DNA of 64,000 nucleotides from Marinobacter sp. S0848L (GCF_023016065.1 NZ_JALKAQ010000002.1:310001-374000); one strand, 5' to 3'; positions 54,419 through 63,003 are shown, counted from the first letter of the stretch. Numbers and translations: made by a program. Notes: generated by a model not told the origin, from the sequence alone.

Positions 54419-54454
54419 CAGAAACAGCTATGGCACGCGTCTTAGCTGTTTCTG
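54419..54454 (+). terminator. Hairpin after selO
   Basis: Eleven-base perfect arms CAGAAACAGCT and AGCTGTTTCTG have a 14-base loop and start 5 bases after the selO stop. No T-run follows, so it may end or stabilise the message. Confidence 0.5.
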
Positions 54455-54495
54455 ATGTTGAATCATGCAGCGGCGTTGCGCCTCAGGTGTGTGTC

Positions 54496-54640
54496 TTACG
54501 TGTTGATCCGGCGATATGCTGCTTCTAGAAAGCTGTACAACCCAAAGGCGAACAGACCCAGCGCCACAATGCCAAGCAGCCCGTTACCGTAGGGGCTGAC
54601 GGCCAGCCCACATAACCCAGCACGCCGATCAACAGTATAG
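54496..54640 (-). pseudogene. C-terminal remnant of a DUF1206-like membrane protein
   Basis: On the - strand a frame ending in TAA (54496-54498) reads GLLGIVALGLFAFGLYSF then LEAAYRRINT, the closing helix and basic tail usual for DUF1206 proteins. It is open for about 48 codons but lacks a start and the earlier repeats. The DNA before it is AT-rich and has no continuation. I read it as the decayed end of a deleted gene. Confidence 0.55.
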
Positions 54641-54829
54641 TTTCTCAAAGTTAGTTCGGTTCCCCCTAAAGCTCAAGCTATCAAGATGGAACCACATTAA
54701 TGGAGTATTAGTTAATGGCAATGGAGAAGCGGTTGTTAAAAGTAGAAAGCTGTGCCAGCTTGTGAATACGTAATATGGAATGGCGTTAGGTCTAATTTTT
54801 ATACGTATTTGTAGTTCGCTTATGTGTCG

Positions 54830-54846
54830 TCATAACCATGTTATGA
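54830..54846. promoter_or_regulatory. 17-bp palindrome upstream of PRC-barrel gene
   Basis: TCATAACCATGTTATGA has 7-base perfect arms around CAT and lies 77 bases before the ATG, a normal place for an operator. The regulator is unknown. Confidence 0.4.
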
Positions 54847-54922
54847 GTTATACCTGAATGAGCTTAAAGAGCATATTTCTCTTCAGGCGATCGCAAACGT
54901 AACTTTCTACAGGAGTACGATA

Positions 54923-55459
54923 ATGCGTAAGTTTATTTCTCACACAATGGGCGTCTCTCTGTTGACTAGCGGATTAGTTATTAGTCTTCCAGCGGTTGCA
55001 GCAGGAGGGTTGTATTCCATGGATGAGTTGTCGGATGCAAGTGTCTTCGACAGTAGCGGTGAAGAGATAGGCGAAGTTGAAGACGTTCTTATGGGCAACG
55101 ACATGTCAGTTCACTCGCTGGTAATTGAAACCGGGGAAATACTCGGCATAGGCGGTGGTGAAGTTGTCGCAGAGCGTGGCACATTTACTGTCGTGACCGC
55201 CTCCGATAAAGCCGGATACGACGACGTCGAGTATGAAGTTCATATGGAAATGACTCAGGATGAGTTGAAAAAACTACCGTCCTACAATCAGGATTGGTGG
55301 GATACAACAAGCCAGAGCATGCAGCAGGCTTGGGAAAACACCAAGGACATTAGTGAAAGTGCTTGGGAGAACACCAAGGAGGCCACGTCTTCAGCTTGGT
55401 ATAACGTCAAACAAGGTGTAGAGACGATGGGTGACAAGGCCGAGCAGGCAACGGAGTAA
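54923..55459 (+). CDS. Secreted PRC-barrel protein with hendecad repeats
   Basis: Probable periplasmic stress protein of 178 residues; function unknown. The signal peptide is about 1-27 (SGLVISLPAVAA). A PRC-barrel lies about 31-108 (DASVFDSSGEEIGEVEDVLM). The C-terminal part, residues 123-177, is five 11-residue units aligned on Trp at unit position 4 in most: QDWWDTTSQSM, QQAWENTKDIS, ESAWENTKEAT, SSAWYNVKQGV and ETMGDKAEQAT. Such hendecads form amphipathic helices as in LEA-type proteins. CAGGAG precedes the ATG. The metallothionein follows 66 bases later. Confidence 0.8.
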   Translation: MRKFISHTMGVSLLTSGLVISLPAVAAGGLYSMDELSDASVFDSSGEEIGEVEDVLMGNDMSVHSLVIETGEILGIGGGEVVAERGTFTVVTASDKAGYDDVEYEVHMEMTQDELKKLPSYNQDWWDTTSQSMQQAWENTKDISESAWENTKEATSSAWYNVKQGVETMGDKAEQATE

Positions 55460-55471
55460 TTTGCTCGGTGA

Positions 55472-55494
55472 GGGGACATCCGCGGGATGTCCCC
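55472..55494 (+). terminator. Hairpin between PRC-barrel and metallothionein genes
   Basis: Ten-base perfect arms GGGGACATCC and GGATGTCCCC have a 3-base loop, 12 bases after the stop. No T-run follows; it could be a partial terminator or mRNA-stability element. Confidence 0.5.
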
Positions 55495-55525
55495 TATTGG
55501 TTAAACCAGTAAATGGAGGTATACC

Positions 55526-55702
55526 ATGCAGAACGTTAATCCAGATGGGACCTACCTATGTTCGCACGACAGTTGTAGTTGCAGGGTCGCAGACGACAAG
55601 AATCACACGAAGACAGCAGAGGGCATTTTTTGTAGTGAAGGCTGCGCGGAAGGAAAAGGCTGCAATCATTCAGATTGTAACTGCGCTTCAAAAGATAAAT
55701 AG
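55526..55702 (+). CDS. Bacterial metallothionein
   Basis: Small Cys-rich metal-binding protein of 58 residues, likely binding zinc or cadmium. The eight cysteines are at 12, 17, 19, 36, 40, 46, 51 and 53, with histidines at 14, 27 and 48. The grouping (YLCSHDSCSCRV, then GIFCSEGCAEGKGCNHSDCN) matches the pattern of cyanobacterial SmtA and Pseudomonas PmtA, where a single zinc-finger-like four-metal core forms. A perfect GGAGGT lies 5 bases before the ATG. It follows the PRC-barrel gene and ends before a strong shared terminator. Confidence 0.88.
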   Translation: MQNVNPDGTYLCSHDSCSCRVADDKNHTKTAEGIFCSEGCAEGKGCNHSDCNCASKDK

Positions 55703-55744
55703 TATTTAAAGATCTACCTCTAAAACATTTATATTATATCTAGT

Positions 55745-55790
55745 GAATAAGAGCCTGTTTCTGTTTTGGAATAGAAACAGGCTCTTATTC
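55745..55790. terminator. Bidirectional terminator between metallothionein gene and glpD
   Basis: Eighteen-base perfect arms (GAATAAGAGCCTGTTTCT and its complement) with a 10-base loop separate convergent genes, 8 bases from the glpD stop. Confidence 0.8.
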
Positions 55791-55797
55791 AGGCGCT

Positions 55798-57285
55798 TTA
55801 TGATCCACTCAGATACGCCTGTAGCAATTCAATATCACCTTCCGAGGCATATAGCCCTTGTTTGGTGCGGCGCCATAAGATGTCATCGCATGTGACTGCC
55901 CATTCGTTACGCACCAGATAGTCCACTTCGCGCTCATAGAGAGTGCCCAGGAAGTGTTGACCGAGATCCTCGATAGATGAGCAGTCTTTCAGGATGGCGC
56001 GAGACAGGGTTCCGTATGTACGCACGTATCGACGAACGATGGCGTCAGGTAGCCAGGAGAACTCTTGTTTGAGCGCGCTAGCTAGTGTGTCCTGGTTTTT
56101 GAAATCCCCACCGGGTAAGGCGGCGGTCTTTGTCCAGCGCTTGCCGGTTCGCTCAAAGAAGTTGCACAGCCTATCGGTTGCCGCTTCAGCCAGTTTACGG
56201 TAAGTAGTGATTTTACCGCCAAACACCGAGATCAGTGGGGCTTTCCCTTTTTCATCATTCACCTCAAAGGTGTAATCCCGTGAAGCCTTTTGAGCATTTT
56301 CTTCTTCGCCATCCATTAAGGGGCGCACACCGGAATACGACCACACCACGTCTGACGGCTGAAGTTGCCGTTTGAAATGATCGTTGACTATGTCGAGCAA
56401 ATACGTGGTTTCTTCGGGCGAAATTTTGGCTTTTGACGGGTCGCCTTCGTACTCGACATCGGTAGTGCCGACCAGTGAAAAGTTGTCCTCGTAGGGGATG
56501 ACGAAAACAATGCGCGCATCTTCGTTTTGGAGAATGTACGCCTCTTCTTCCTGGTTCAGTCTTGGCACCACAATGTGGCTGCCTTTCACCATGCGAATCA
56601 TCTTGGGCGCTTTCATCGAAAGCGCTTCACCGAACAAAGAGCTTACCCAGGGGCCGGAGGCATTCACTATCGCTCTGGCGGTGACGATTTTTTCGTGGTT
56701 TGTGCACGTATCCTGAAGTGTTACCCGCCACTCATCGGTCCCGCGCTCTGCATTGACGCATTTGGTGTGGGTCATGATCGTGGCGCCGGCCTGTTCCGCT
56801 TTTTTGGCGGTTAGGACAACCAGTCGGGCATCGTCTACCCAGCCGTCTGAGTATTCGAAGCCGCGCGTCATTTCGGGTTTCAGTGGTCCGGAACCATCAA
56901 AGCGGATCGAGCGGGAGCCGGGGAGCATTTCACGCTTGGCCAGATGGTCGTAAAGAAACAGCCCTGTTCGGATCATCCACGCTGGGCGCAGGTGAGAGCG
57001 GTGGGGCAGGCGGAAGCGCATTGGATGCATGATGTGGGGCGAATTGCGCAACAAAGACTCTCGTTCGGCCAATGCCTTCTGGACCAGCCGGAATTCGTAG
57101 TGCTCCAGGTAGCGCAGCCCGCCGTGAATCAGTTTGCTGCTGTTAGACGAGGTAGCAGAGGCCAGGTCATTCATTTCGCACAGCAGAACCTTTAAGCCTC
57201 GGCCTGCGGCATCCATCGCGATGCCTGTGCCATTGATGCCGCCGCCCACGACAACGACATCATAATGGGGGTGTTCTGCTGACAT
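55798..57285 (-). CDS. glpD: Aerobic glycerol-3-phosphate dehydrogenase
   Basis: Membrane-associated flavoenzyme oxidising glycerol 3-phosphate to DHAP and passing electrons to quinone. It has 495 residues. The FAD site is VVVVGGGINGTGIAMDAAGRG near residue 10; SSNSSKLIHGGLRYLE and IPYEDNFSLVGTTDVEY are family blocks, and ISVFGGKITTYRKLAE is near 380. It lies downstream of glpR on the same strand, with two GlpR-like operator sequences in the 136-base gap. Likely induced by glycerol 3-phosphate. Confidence 0.96.
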   Translation of the reverse strand: MSAEHPHYDVVVVGGGINGTGIAMDAAGRGLKVLLCEMNDLASATSSNSSKLIHGGLRYLEHYEFRLVQKALAERESLLRNSPHIMHPMRFRLPHRSHLRPAWMIRTGLFLYDHLAKREMLPGSRSIRFDGSGPLKPEMTRGFEYSDGWVDDARLVVLTAKKAEQAGATIMTHTKCVNAERGTDEWRVTLQDTCTNHEKIVTARAIVNASGPWVSSLFGEALSMKAPKMIRMVKGSHIVVPRLNQEEEAYILQNEDARIVFVIPYEDNFSLVGTTDVEYEGDPSKAKISPEETTYLLDIVNDHFKRQLQPSDVVWSYSGVRPLMDGEEENAQKASRDYTFEVNDEKGKAPLISVFGGKITTYRKLAEAATDRLCNFFERTGKRWTKTAALPGGDFKNQDTLASALKQEFSWLPDAIVRRYVRTYGTLSRAILKDCSSIEDLGQHFLGTLYEREVDYLVRNEWAVTCDDILWRRTKQGLYASEGDIELLQAYLSGS

Positions 57286-57344
57286 GTCTGCTGCTCTCCC
57301 GACGCCTTAGTAGATTCGTTTCGCTATTATGCGAAAGTATAAGA

Positions 57345-57360
57345 TGTTCGTAAAGGAAAA
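57345..57360. promoter_or_regulatory. GlpR-like operator 1 upstream of glpD
   Basis: TGTTCGTAAAGGAAAA matches the E. coli GlpR core consensus TGTTCGWTAWCGAACA at 13 of 16 positions, counted by eye. It is 60 bases before the glpD ATG. Confidence 0.5.
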
Positions 57361-57395
57361 TGCGAAGGCAATCGAAAATGTGTGGATAGGGGTTT

Positions 57396-57411
57396 TGTTC
57401 GAGATCGAAAG
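57396..57411. promoter_or_regulatory. GlpR-like operator 2 upstream of glpD
   Basis: TGTTCGAGATCGAAAG matches the same consensus at 13 of 16 positions, just downstream of the glpR stop and 111 bases before glpD. Confidence 0.55.
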
Positions 57412-57421
57412 GTTGAGAGGT

Positions 57422-58180
57422 TTAGACCAAATGTAGCGCCACGTTGTGTTCTGTGAGCATTTTTGAAATTTCTTCGGGTGGTTGTTCGTCCGTAAACACG
57501 TGGTCAGCCTGAGTAATGCTGCCTAGCCTTACCATTGCGTTTCGGCCGAACTTGGAATGGTCGGCCGCGAGCAGGGTTTGGTCTGAATTGGCAATGATGG
57601 CCTGAGCGACTCGAACTTCGCGGTAATCGAAGTCCAGAAGCGATCCGTCGTTGTGGATCCCACTGATACCGATAATACCGAAGTCCATCTTGAATTGGTT
57701 GATGAAGTCTCGGGTGGCCTCGCCCACAATGCCGCCGTCACGACTTCGAACTTCGCCGCCGGCGACGATGACTCGAAAGTCTTCTTTGGCGGAAAGGATG
57801 GACGCTACGTGAAGATTGTTGGTGACCACCTGCAACCCGTTTTTAGCCAGCAGCGCCTTGGCGATGGTTTCCGTGGTCGTGCCGATATTGATGAACAGTG
57901 AGGAATTATCCGGAATGAGCTTCACCATGGCTTCGGCGATCCGCTCTTTCGCCTCAAGGTCCATAATCTTTCGGGCTTGGTAGGCGGTATTCTCGGTGCT
58001 CGAGTCTATACCTGCGCCACCGTGGTGGCGGCGCAATTTCTTATGTTTTGCCAGCTCGTTTAAATCTCGGCGTATGGTCTGCGGCGTAACCTGAAACTGT
58101 TCGACCAATTGATCGGTAGTGACGAAACCGTTCTCCTGGATCAACTCCAGAATGAGTTCCTGCCGATGCCGCTGCGCCAT
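57422..58180 (-). CDS. glpR: DeoR-family repressor of glycerol genes
   Basis: Repressor that senses glycerol 3-phosphate. It has 252 residues: an N-terminal DeoR winged helix ([24 protein letters not shown], recognition helix [13 protein letters not shown], then RRHHGGA) and a C-terminal sugar-phosphate isomerase-like domain with [21 protein letters not shown] and [12 protein letters not shown]. It is divergent from glpK and upstream of glpD, and GlpR-like operator sequences occur in both gaps, so autoregulation is likely. Confidence 0.94.
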   Translation of the reverse strand: MAQRHRQELILELIQENGFVTTDQLVEQFQVTPQTIRRDLNELAKHKKLRRHHGGAGIDSSTENTAYQARKIMDLEAKERIAEAMVKLIPDNSSLFINIGTTTETIAKALLAKNGLQVVTNNLHVASILSAKEDFRVIVAGGEVRSRDGGIVGEATRDFINQFKMDFGIIGISGIHNDGSLLDFDYREVRVAQAIIANSDQTLLAADHSKFGRNAMVRLGSITQADHVFTDEQPPEEISKMLTEHNVALHLV

Positions 58181-58208
58181 TTAATGTACTCCGAAGCTGG
58201 GTGTTTTC

Positions 58209-58236
58209 TGTTCGATTTCGCGTAAAAACGAACATT
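58209..58236. promoter_or_regulatory. GlpR-like operator between glpR and glpK
   Basis: TGTTCGATTTCGCGTA matches the consensus at 12 of 16 positions, and a further half-site CGAACATT follows at 58229. A third half-site CGAACA lies at 58362, only 26 bases before the glpK start. Confidence 0.5.
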
Positions 58237-58392
58237 TTGGGAAAGTTTAGTTGTTTTAAGGGGTTTCTGCAGCTATCCCGATGGGTTGGATGGCAAATTG
58301 ACTGCTATATAAAGGGGGGAGGCAAAATTCTTGGTATTTCTTTTTCAAAAAAGCAAAAATGCGAACAAAAATGAAGCCGAGGCCGATAACGC

Positions 58393-59865
58393 ATGAGTCA
58401 GTATCTACTTTCGATTGATCAAGGAACCACCAGCTCCCGGGCCATTCTCTTTGATCTGAAAGGCAATATACACGCCGTTCGACAAGAGGAATTTCGTCAG
58501 CATTTTCCAGACAGCGGCTGGGTTGAACACGACCCGGAGGACCTGTGGTCAACGGTTCAGCGAACCTGCGATGCCGTGATGACAGAGGAATTTGGCGCTG
58601 ATGACGAACTGCTTGGCGTGGGCATCACCAATCAGCGTGAAACAACCATCATCTGGGATCGAAAAACCGGGAAGCCGGTGTATAACGCCATTGTCTGGCA
58701 GGACAGGCGCACCGCCGATTACTGTAAATCCCTCAAGCTGAGCAGCCACGAACCCTGGGTGCATGGCAAAACCGGCCTTTTGATAGACCCGTATTTCTCA
58801 GCCACGAAAATTCGCTGGATTCTCGAGAACGTGTCGGGCGTCAGGGAGCGTGCAGAACGAGGGGAGTTGGCGTTCGGTACGGTAGATACCTTCATACTTT
58901 GGCGCCTGACGGGTGGTCGGGTTCACCGAACCGACGCCACGAACGCCAGCCGCACGTTGCTGTTCAACATTCATACCCAGAAGTGGGATGAAGATCTTCT
59001 TGAAATGTTCGATATCCCGGCCTCGCTGTTGCCAGAAGTGATGGATTCATCCGATGACTTCGGAGAAATCACCGAAGGTGGTGCACTCAACGGAACCTCC
59101 GTGTACGGCATCGCCGGAGACCAACAAGCCGCTCTGTTCGGGCAGACCTGCTTTGAAGTCGGGATGGCAAAGAGCACTTACGGTACGGGCTGTTTCTTGA
59201 TGCTGAACACCGGTGATAAGGCGCTCCATTCCGAACACCGTTTGCTTACCACCGTGGCGTATCGCTTGGACGGTAAAACAACCTACGCGCTGGAGGGCAG
59301 CATCTTTATTGCCGGGGCCGCAATTCAGTGGTTACGGGACGGCCTGCAACTGATCAATAACGCCTGCGACACAGAGCCCTTGGCCCAAGGAACGCCCGTT
59401 GATCACGGCGTGTACCTGGTACCTGCCTTTACCGGACTTGGTGCGCCTTACTGGGATCCCGATGCCCGAGGGGCTATCTTTGGTTTAACGCGGGATACCG
59501 GGATCAAAGAGATTGTGACTGCCGGGTTGCAGTCGGTGTGCTACCAGACCAAGGATTTGCAAAAAGCGATGGAAAAGGACGGCATTCGGCCGACCACACT
59601 ACGCGTAGACGGTGGAATGGTTGCCAACAGTTGGGTGCTGCAGTTCCTGGCTGACATTCTGGGCGCAACCGTAGACCGCCCGTCGGTGGTGGAAACGACC
59701 GCCTTGGGCGTGGCGTATCTGGCTGGGCTGAAAGCCGGCGTGTATCAGTCGCTGGATGATTTATCGGATTTGTGGTGTTGTGATCGCAGGTTTGAGCCTG
59801 TGATGACAAAGTCGCACCGCGACCGACTGTACGAGGGCTGGATTAACGCCGTACAAAAACTGTAG
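58393..59865 (+). CDS. glpK: Glycerol kinase
   Basis: Phosphorylates glycerol to glycerol 3-phosphate. It has 490 residues. The N-terminal phosphate loop is [46 protein letters not shown] and [20 protein letters not shown] are family blocks. It is a little shorter than the E. coli enzyme (502). The upstream gene order places it at the head of the ABC importer set, and no glpF facilitator gene is adjacent, so glycerol probably enters through the ABC system that follows. Confidence 0.97.
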   Translation: MSQYLLSIDQGTTSSRAILFDLKGNIHAVRQEEFRQHFPDSGWVEHDPEDLWSTVQRTCDAVMTEEFGADDELLGVGITNQRETTIIWDRKTGKPVYNAIVWQDRRTADYCKSLKLSSHEPWVHGKTGLLIDPYFSATKIRWILENVSGVRERAERGELAFGTVDTFILWRLTGGRVHRTDATNASRTLLFNIHTQKWDEDLLEMFDIPASLLPEVMDSSDDFGEITEGGALNGTSVYGIAGDQQAALFGQTCFEVGMAKSTYGTGCFLMLNTGDKALHSEHRLLTTVAYRLDGKTTYALEGSIFIAGAAIQWLRDGLQLINNACDTEPLAQGTPVDHGVYLVPAFTGLGAPYWDPDARGAIFGLTRDTGIKEIVTAGLQSVCYQTKDLQKAMEKDGIRPTTLRVDGGMVANSWVLQFLADILGATVDRPSVVETTALGVAYLAGLKAGVYQSLDDLSDLWCCDRRFEPVMTKSHRDRLYEGWINAVQKL

Positions 59866-59869
59866 GCAG

Positions 59870-59898
59870 GCGGGGGCTTGAGTGGATTAAGCCCCCGC
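59870..59898 (+). other. G+C-rich hairpin between glpK and glpS
   Basis: Ten-base perfect arms GCGGGGGCTT and AAGCCCCCGC have a 9-base loop, 4 bases after the glpK stop, with no T-run. It may lower read-through or protect the 3' end of the glpK message. Confidence 0.5.
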
Positions 59899-59942
59899 GC
59901 CAGTACCCGGACACGTTTTCAAAATAACAACAAGGAAGACTC

Positions 59943-61037
59943 ATGTCCTTAACGCTCGAGAATCTTTCCCGAATAGTTGACGGTGTCGATTACATTCGGA
60001 ATGCCAGCCTGACGTTTGAGGCTGGCTCGTTCAACGTATTGCTCGGCCGGACGCTCGCGGGTAAAACCTCGTTGATGCGTCTGATGGCGGGTCTGGACAA
60101 ACCTACCGAAGGCCGTTTGATCTACAACGGCGAAGACGTGACTGGCCAAAGTGTCCAGCGGCGCAACATTTCGATGATCTACCAGCAGTTCATCAATTAC
60201 CCGAATCTCTCTGTCTACGAAAACATTGCCTCGCCTCTGCGTTTGGCGAAAATGCCCAGTTCTGAAATTGACCGCCGAGTCAAAGAAACCGCAGCGATGC
60301 TGCGCATCGAGCCGCTCTTGAAGCGGTTTCCTCTTGAACTTTCGGGTGGCCAGCAGCAACGCACGGCTATGGCGAGAGCCTTAGTGAAAGACGCGACCCT
60401 GGTGCTGTTCGATGAGCCGTTAGTGAACCTCGATTACAAACTGCGCGAAGAGTTGAGGGCTGAGCTTCGGGATTTGTTCCGGGAGCGCCAGTGCATTGCG
60501 GTTTACGCAACCACCGAAGCTAACGAAGCCTTGGCCTTGGGCGGAACCACCACACTGCTTCACCAAGGCCAGGTAGTACAAAGCGGCCCAGTGATGGACG
60601 TCTATCGAAAGCCTGTGAACACACTGGCCGCTCAGCTATTCAGTGAACCCCCGATGAACCTCATTCGTGGCCGTGTTTCCGATACCGAACTGTCGTTCGA
60701 TGAGGATACCCGCCACGCCCTGACCCAGGAACTCGCCGATCTACAACCGGGCGAGTATTGGTTTGGCATTCGCCCCAGCCACATTGCGCTCAAACCGGCC
60801 AACGATGATGATCTTGAAGTTCCCGTGCAAGTGGCATTGAGTGAAATCAGTGGCTCAGAAACCTTTATGCATGTTGAGAGTCGTCATTTCGAAATGGTGA
60901 CGCAGTTGATGGGCGTGCACCAATACCACACCGGTGCGCCGATTAGCGTGTACTTGCCGATCAACAAGCTGTTTGTGTTCGATACTCACGAACAACTGGT
61001 GCATACGCCGTCGCAGGTTTCGGGGAGGGGAGTGTAA
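59943..61037 (+). CDS. glpS: Glycerol ABC transporter ATPase GlpS-like
   Basis: One of two ATPases of the glycerol importer (GlpSTPQV type, known from rhizobia). It has 364 residues: ABC domain about 1-235, then a MalK-like regulatory domain. Walker A is GRTLAGKTS, Q-loop IYQQFINYPN, signature LSGGQQQR and Walker B LVLFDEP. The H-loop histidine is missing: where most ATPases read THDQxEA this one reads TTEANEA. The stop overlaps the next ATPase gene by one base. AAGGAAG lies before the ATG. Confidence 0.88.
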   Translation: MSLTLENLSRIVDGVDYIRNASLTFEAGSFNVLLGRTLAGKTSLMRLMAGLDKPTEGRLIYNGEDVTGQSVQRRNISMIYQQFINYPNLSVYENIASPLRLAKMPSSEIDRRVKETAAMLRIEPLLKRFPLELSGGQQQRTAMARALVKDATLVLFDEPLVNLDYKLREELRAELRDLFRERQCIAVYATTEANEALALGGTTTLLHQGQVVQSGPVMDVYRKPVNTLAAQLFSEPPMNLIRGRVSDTELSFDEDTRHALTQELADLQPGEYWFGIRPSHIALKPANDDDLEVPVQVALSEISGSETFMHVESRHFEMVTQLMGVHQYHTGAPISVYLPINKLFVFDTHEQLVHTPSQVSGRGV

Positions 61038-62137
61038 TGGCCGAGATTCACCTGAAGTCACTGGCCCACAGTTACAGTAAATCGCCGTCAGGCCCTGAAG
61101 ATTACGCCATTCGGCAGCTCGATCACGTTTGGCACAAAGGAGGCGCTTATGCGCTCCTTGGGCCGTCCGGATGCGGTAAGAGCACGATGCTCAATATTAT
61201 CTCTGGTCTGGTGCAGCCATCGGAAGGCGAAGTGTTGTTTGATGGCATACGGGTTAACGCACTCTCGCCGCGGGATCGGAATATCGCACAGGTTTTCCAG
61301 TTTCCGGTGATTTACGATTCGATGACCGTCTATCAAAACCTCGCGTTTCCATTGAAGAACAATAAGGTTCCTGCCGCCCGTATCAAGGAGCGGGTACAGG
61401 AGATTGCGGAAGTTCTGGAGATCGAAGACAAGCTGCATAAAAAAGCCAAAAACCTGACCGCAGACGAAAAGCAGAAAGTTTCGATGGGGCGTGGGCTGGT
61501 ACGGGAAGATGTATCTGCCATCTTGTTTGATGAGCCGCTCACGGTGATCGACCCACAGCTGAAGTGGAAATTGCGCCGCAAGCTCAAGCAAATCCATGAA
61601 CAATTCGATATCACTATGGTTTACGTCACTCACGATCAGCTTGAGGCCTCTACCTTTGCCGACAAGATCGCCGTCATGTATGACGGCCAGATTGTGCAGT
61701 TTGGCACCCCGACCGAGCTCTTCGAACAACCCAACCACACCTTCGTCGGCTATTTCATTGGCAGTCCCGGAATGAACCTGATCGACGTTGAGCGGTGCGA
61801 GGCAGGTGTTCGTTTTGGTTCAGCCGAAGTGGTTTTGGAACCTTGGCAGATTGAGTATTTGAATCGGCTTAGCTCAACGAATGTGAAAATTGGTATTCGA
61901 CCGGAATTCATAGAGATAGGGCTAGAACCTAAAGTGAACTCCTATGAAGTTGAAGTGTTAGATATGGAAGATCTTGGCACTTACAAAATCATCGATTTAG
62001 GGCTCGGCGATGAGACATTAAAAGCCCGGGTCGATGAGGATTTTGATGCCCGGATTGGAAGTCGCGTGCACCTCACTATGCCGCCTCAGTGGACCATGCT
62101 GTATGTCGATGAATTCCTGATACAGGAGCAATCGTGA
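61037..62137 (+). CDS. glpT: Glycerol ABC transporter ATPase GlpT-like
   Basis: Second ATPase of the importer, 366 residues. Walker A GPSGCGKST near 39, Walker B AILFDEP and H-loop THDQLEA are canonical, but the signature LSGGQ is replaced by LTADEKQKVSMGRG. It thus complements GlpS, which has the signature but not the H-loop. The C-terminal domain (about 240-366, GIRPEFIEIG) is MalK-like. The name glpT here means the ABC subunit, not the glycerol-3-phosphate antiporter. It overlaps both neighbours by one base. Confidence 0.88.
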   Translation: MAEIHLKSLAHSYSKSPSGPEDYAIRQLDHVWHKGGAYALLGPSGCGKSTMLNIISGLVQPSEGEVLFDGIRVNALSPRDRNIAQVFQFPVIYDSMTVYQNLAFPLKNNKVPAARIKERVQEIAEVLEIEDKLHKKAKNLTADEKQKVSMGRGLVREDVSAILFDEPLTVIDPQLKWKLRRKLKQIHEQFDITMVYVTHDQLEASTFADKIAVMYDGQIVQFGTPTELFEQPNHTFVGYFIGSPGMNLIDVERCEAGVRFGSAEVVLEPWQIEYLNRLSSTNVKIGIRPEFIEIGLEPKVNSYEVEVLDMEDLGTYKIIDLGLGDETLKARVDEDFDARIGSRVHLTMPPQWTMLYVDEFLIQEQS

Positions 62138-63003
62138 TGGATAAAATCCCGAACAATCGAGCCTGGTGGCTGGTGTTGCCGGTGTTTTTATTGGTGGCGT
62201 TTTCTGCACTCATTCCACTGATGACCGTGGTCAACTATTCAGTCCAGGACATTTTCGGGCCGGGGCAGGCGTACTTTGTGGGCACGGAGTGGTTCAAAGA
62301 GGTGCTGACTGATGAGCGTCTACAAGATTCGTTGCTCCGTCAGTTTTTGTTTTCAAGCGCCGTATTGCTGATTCAGATTCCACTGGGTATCGGTGTGGCG
62401 TTGATGATGCCCAAATCGGGAATCAAAGGGTCCCTGTGTTTGATTCTGGTGGCGATTCCGCTGCTGATTCCGTGGAACGTGGTCGGCACGATCTGGCAGA
62501 TTTTTGCTCGCGGTGACATTGGGTTGTTCGGTTGGGGCATTAATCAGCTAGGCGTGGACTACAACTACACCGGTAGCACGGTCGATGCCTGGTTGACGGT
62601 ATTGCTGATGGATGTCTGGCACTGGACACCCTTGGTTGCGTTGCTGTGTTACTCAGGCCTGCGTGCGATTCCCGAAGCCTTCTACCAAGCGGCGGAAATC
62701 GACCGGGCGTCGAAATGGGCGGTATTTCGTTACATCCAGCTGCCCCGGCTTAAAAGTGTGCTGATTATCGCGGTGCTGCTGCGCTTTATGGACAGCTTCA
62801 TGATTTACACCGAACCGTTCGTTCTGACCGGTGGCGGCCCGGGGAGCTCGACCACCTTCCTGAGCCAAACCCTGACGACCATGGCGATCGGGCAGTTCGA
62901 CCTTGGGCGTGCGGCTGCGTTCTCACTGATTTACTTCCTGATTGTGCTGTTGATTTCGTGGTTGTTCTTCACCGCGATCACGCACGCCGACAAAGAACAG
63001 TAA
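62137..63003 (+). CDS. glpP: Glycerol ABC transporter permease GlpP-like
   Basis: Membrane subunit (MalF type, reduced), 288 residues with six predicted helices, beginning [20 protein letters not shown]. The coupling-loop motif is EAFYQAAEIDRASKWAVFRYIQLP near 185-208. The ATG at 62137 shares a base with the previous stop; a GTG one codon earlier is possible. No regulator glpP is meant. Confidence 0.88.
   Translation: MDKIPNNRAWWLVLPVFLLVAFSALIPLMTVVNYSVQDIFGPGQAYFVGTEWFKEVLTDERLQDSLLRQFLFSSAVLLIQIPLGIGVALMMPKSGIKGSLCLILVAIPLLIPWNVVGTIWQIFARGDIGLFGWGINQLGVDYNYTGSTVDAWLTVLLMDVWHWTPLVALLCYSGLRAIPEAFYQAAEIDRASKWAVFRYIQLPRLKSVLIIAVLLRFMDSFMIYTEPFVLTGGGPGSSTTFLSQTLTTMAIGQFDLGRAAAFSLIYFLIVLLISWLFFTAITHADKEQ

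Larger units (their letters stand above)
54415..54922. other. 508-base gap: hairpin, gene remnant, upstream region
   Basis: This is the longest stretch without an intact gene. It holds the selO hairpin (54419-54454), a DUF1206 gene remnant on the - strand (about 54496-54640), then AT-rich sequence with a 17-bp palindrome (54830-54846) and an imperfect leader hairpin (CCTGAA at 54853 pairing with TTCAGG at 54882) before the PRC-barrel gene. Nothing else was recognised. Confidence 0.7.

Noticed and set aside
55431-55709. 92-codon frame overlapping the metallothionein region
   Set aside because: It is in a different frame, begins inside the PRC-barrel gene and has no ribosome site; the metallothionein frame has both a perfect site and the Cys pattern.
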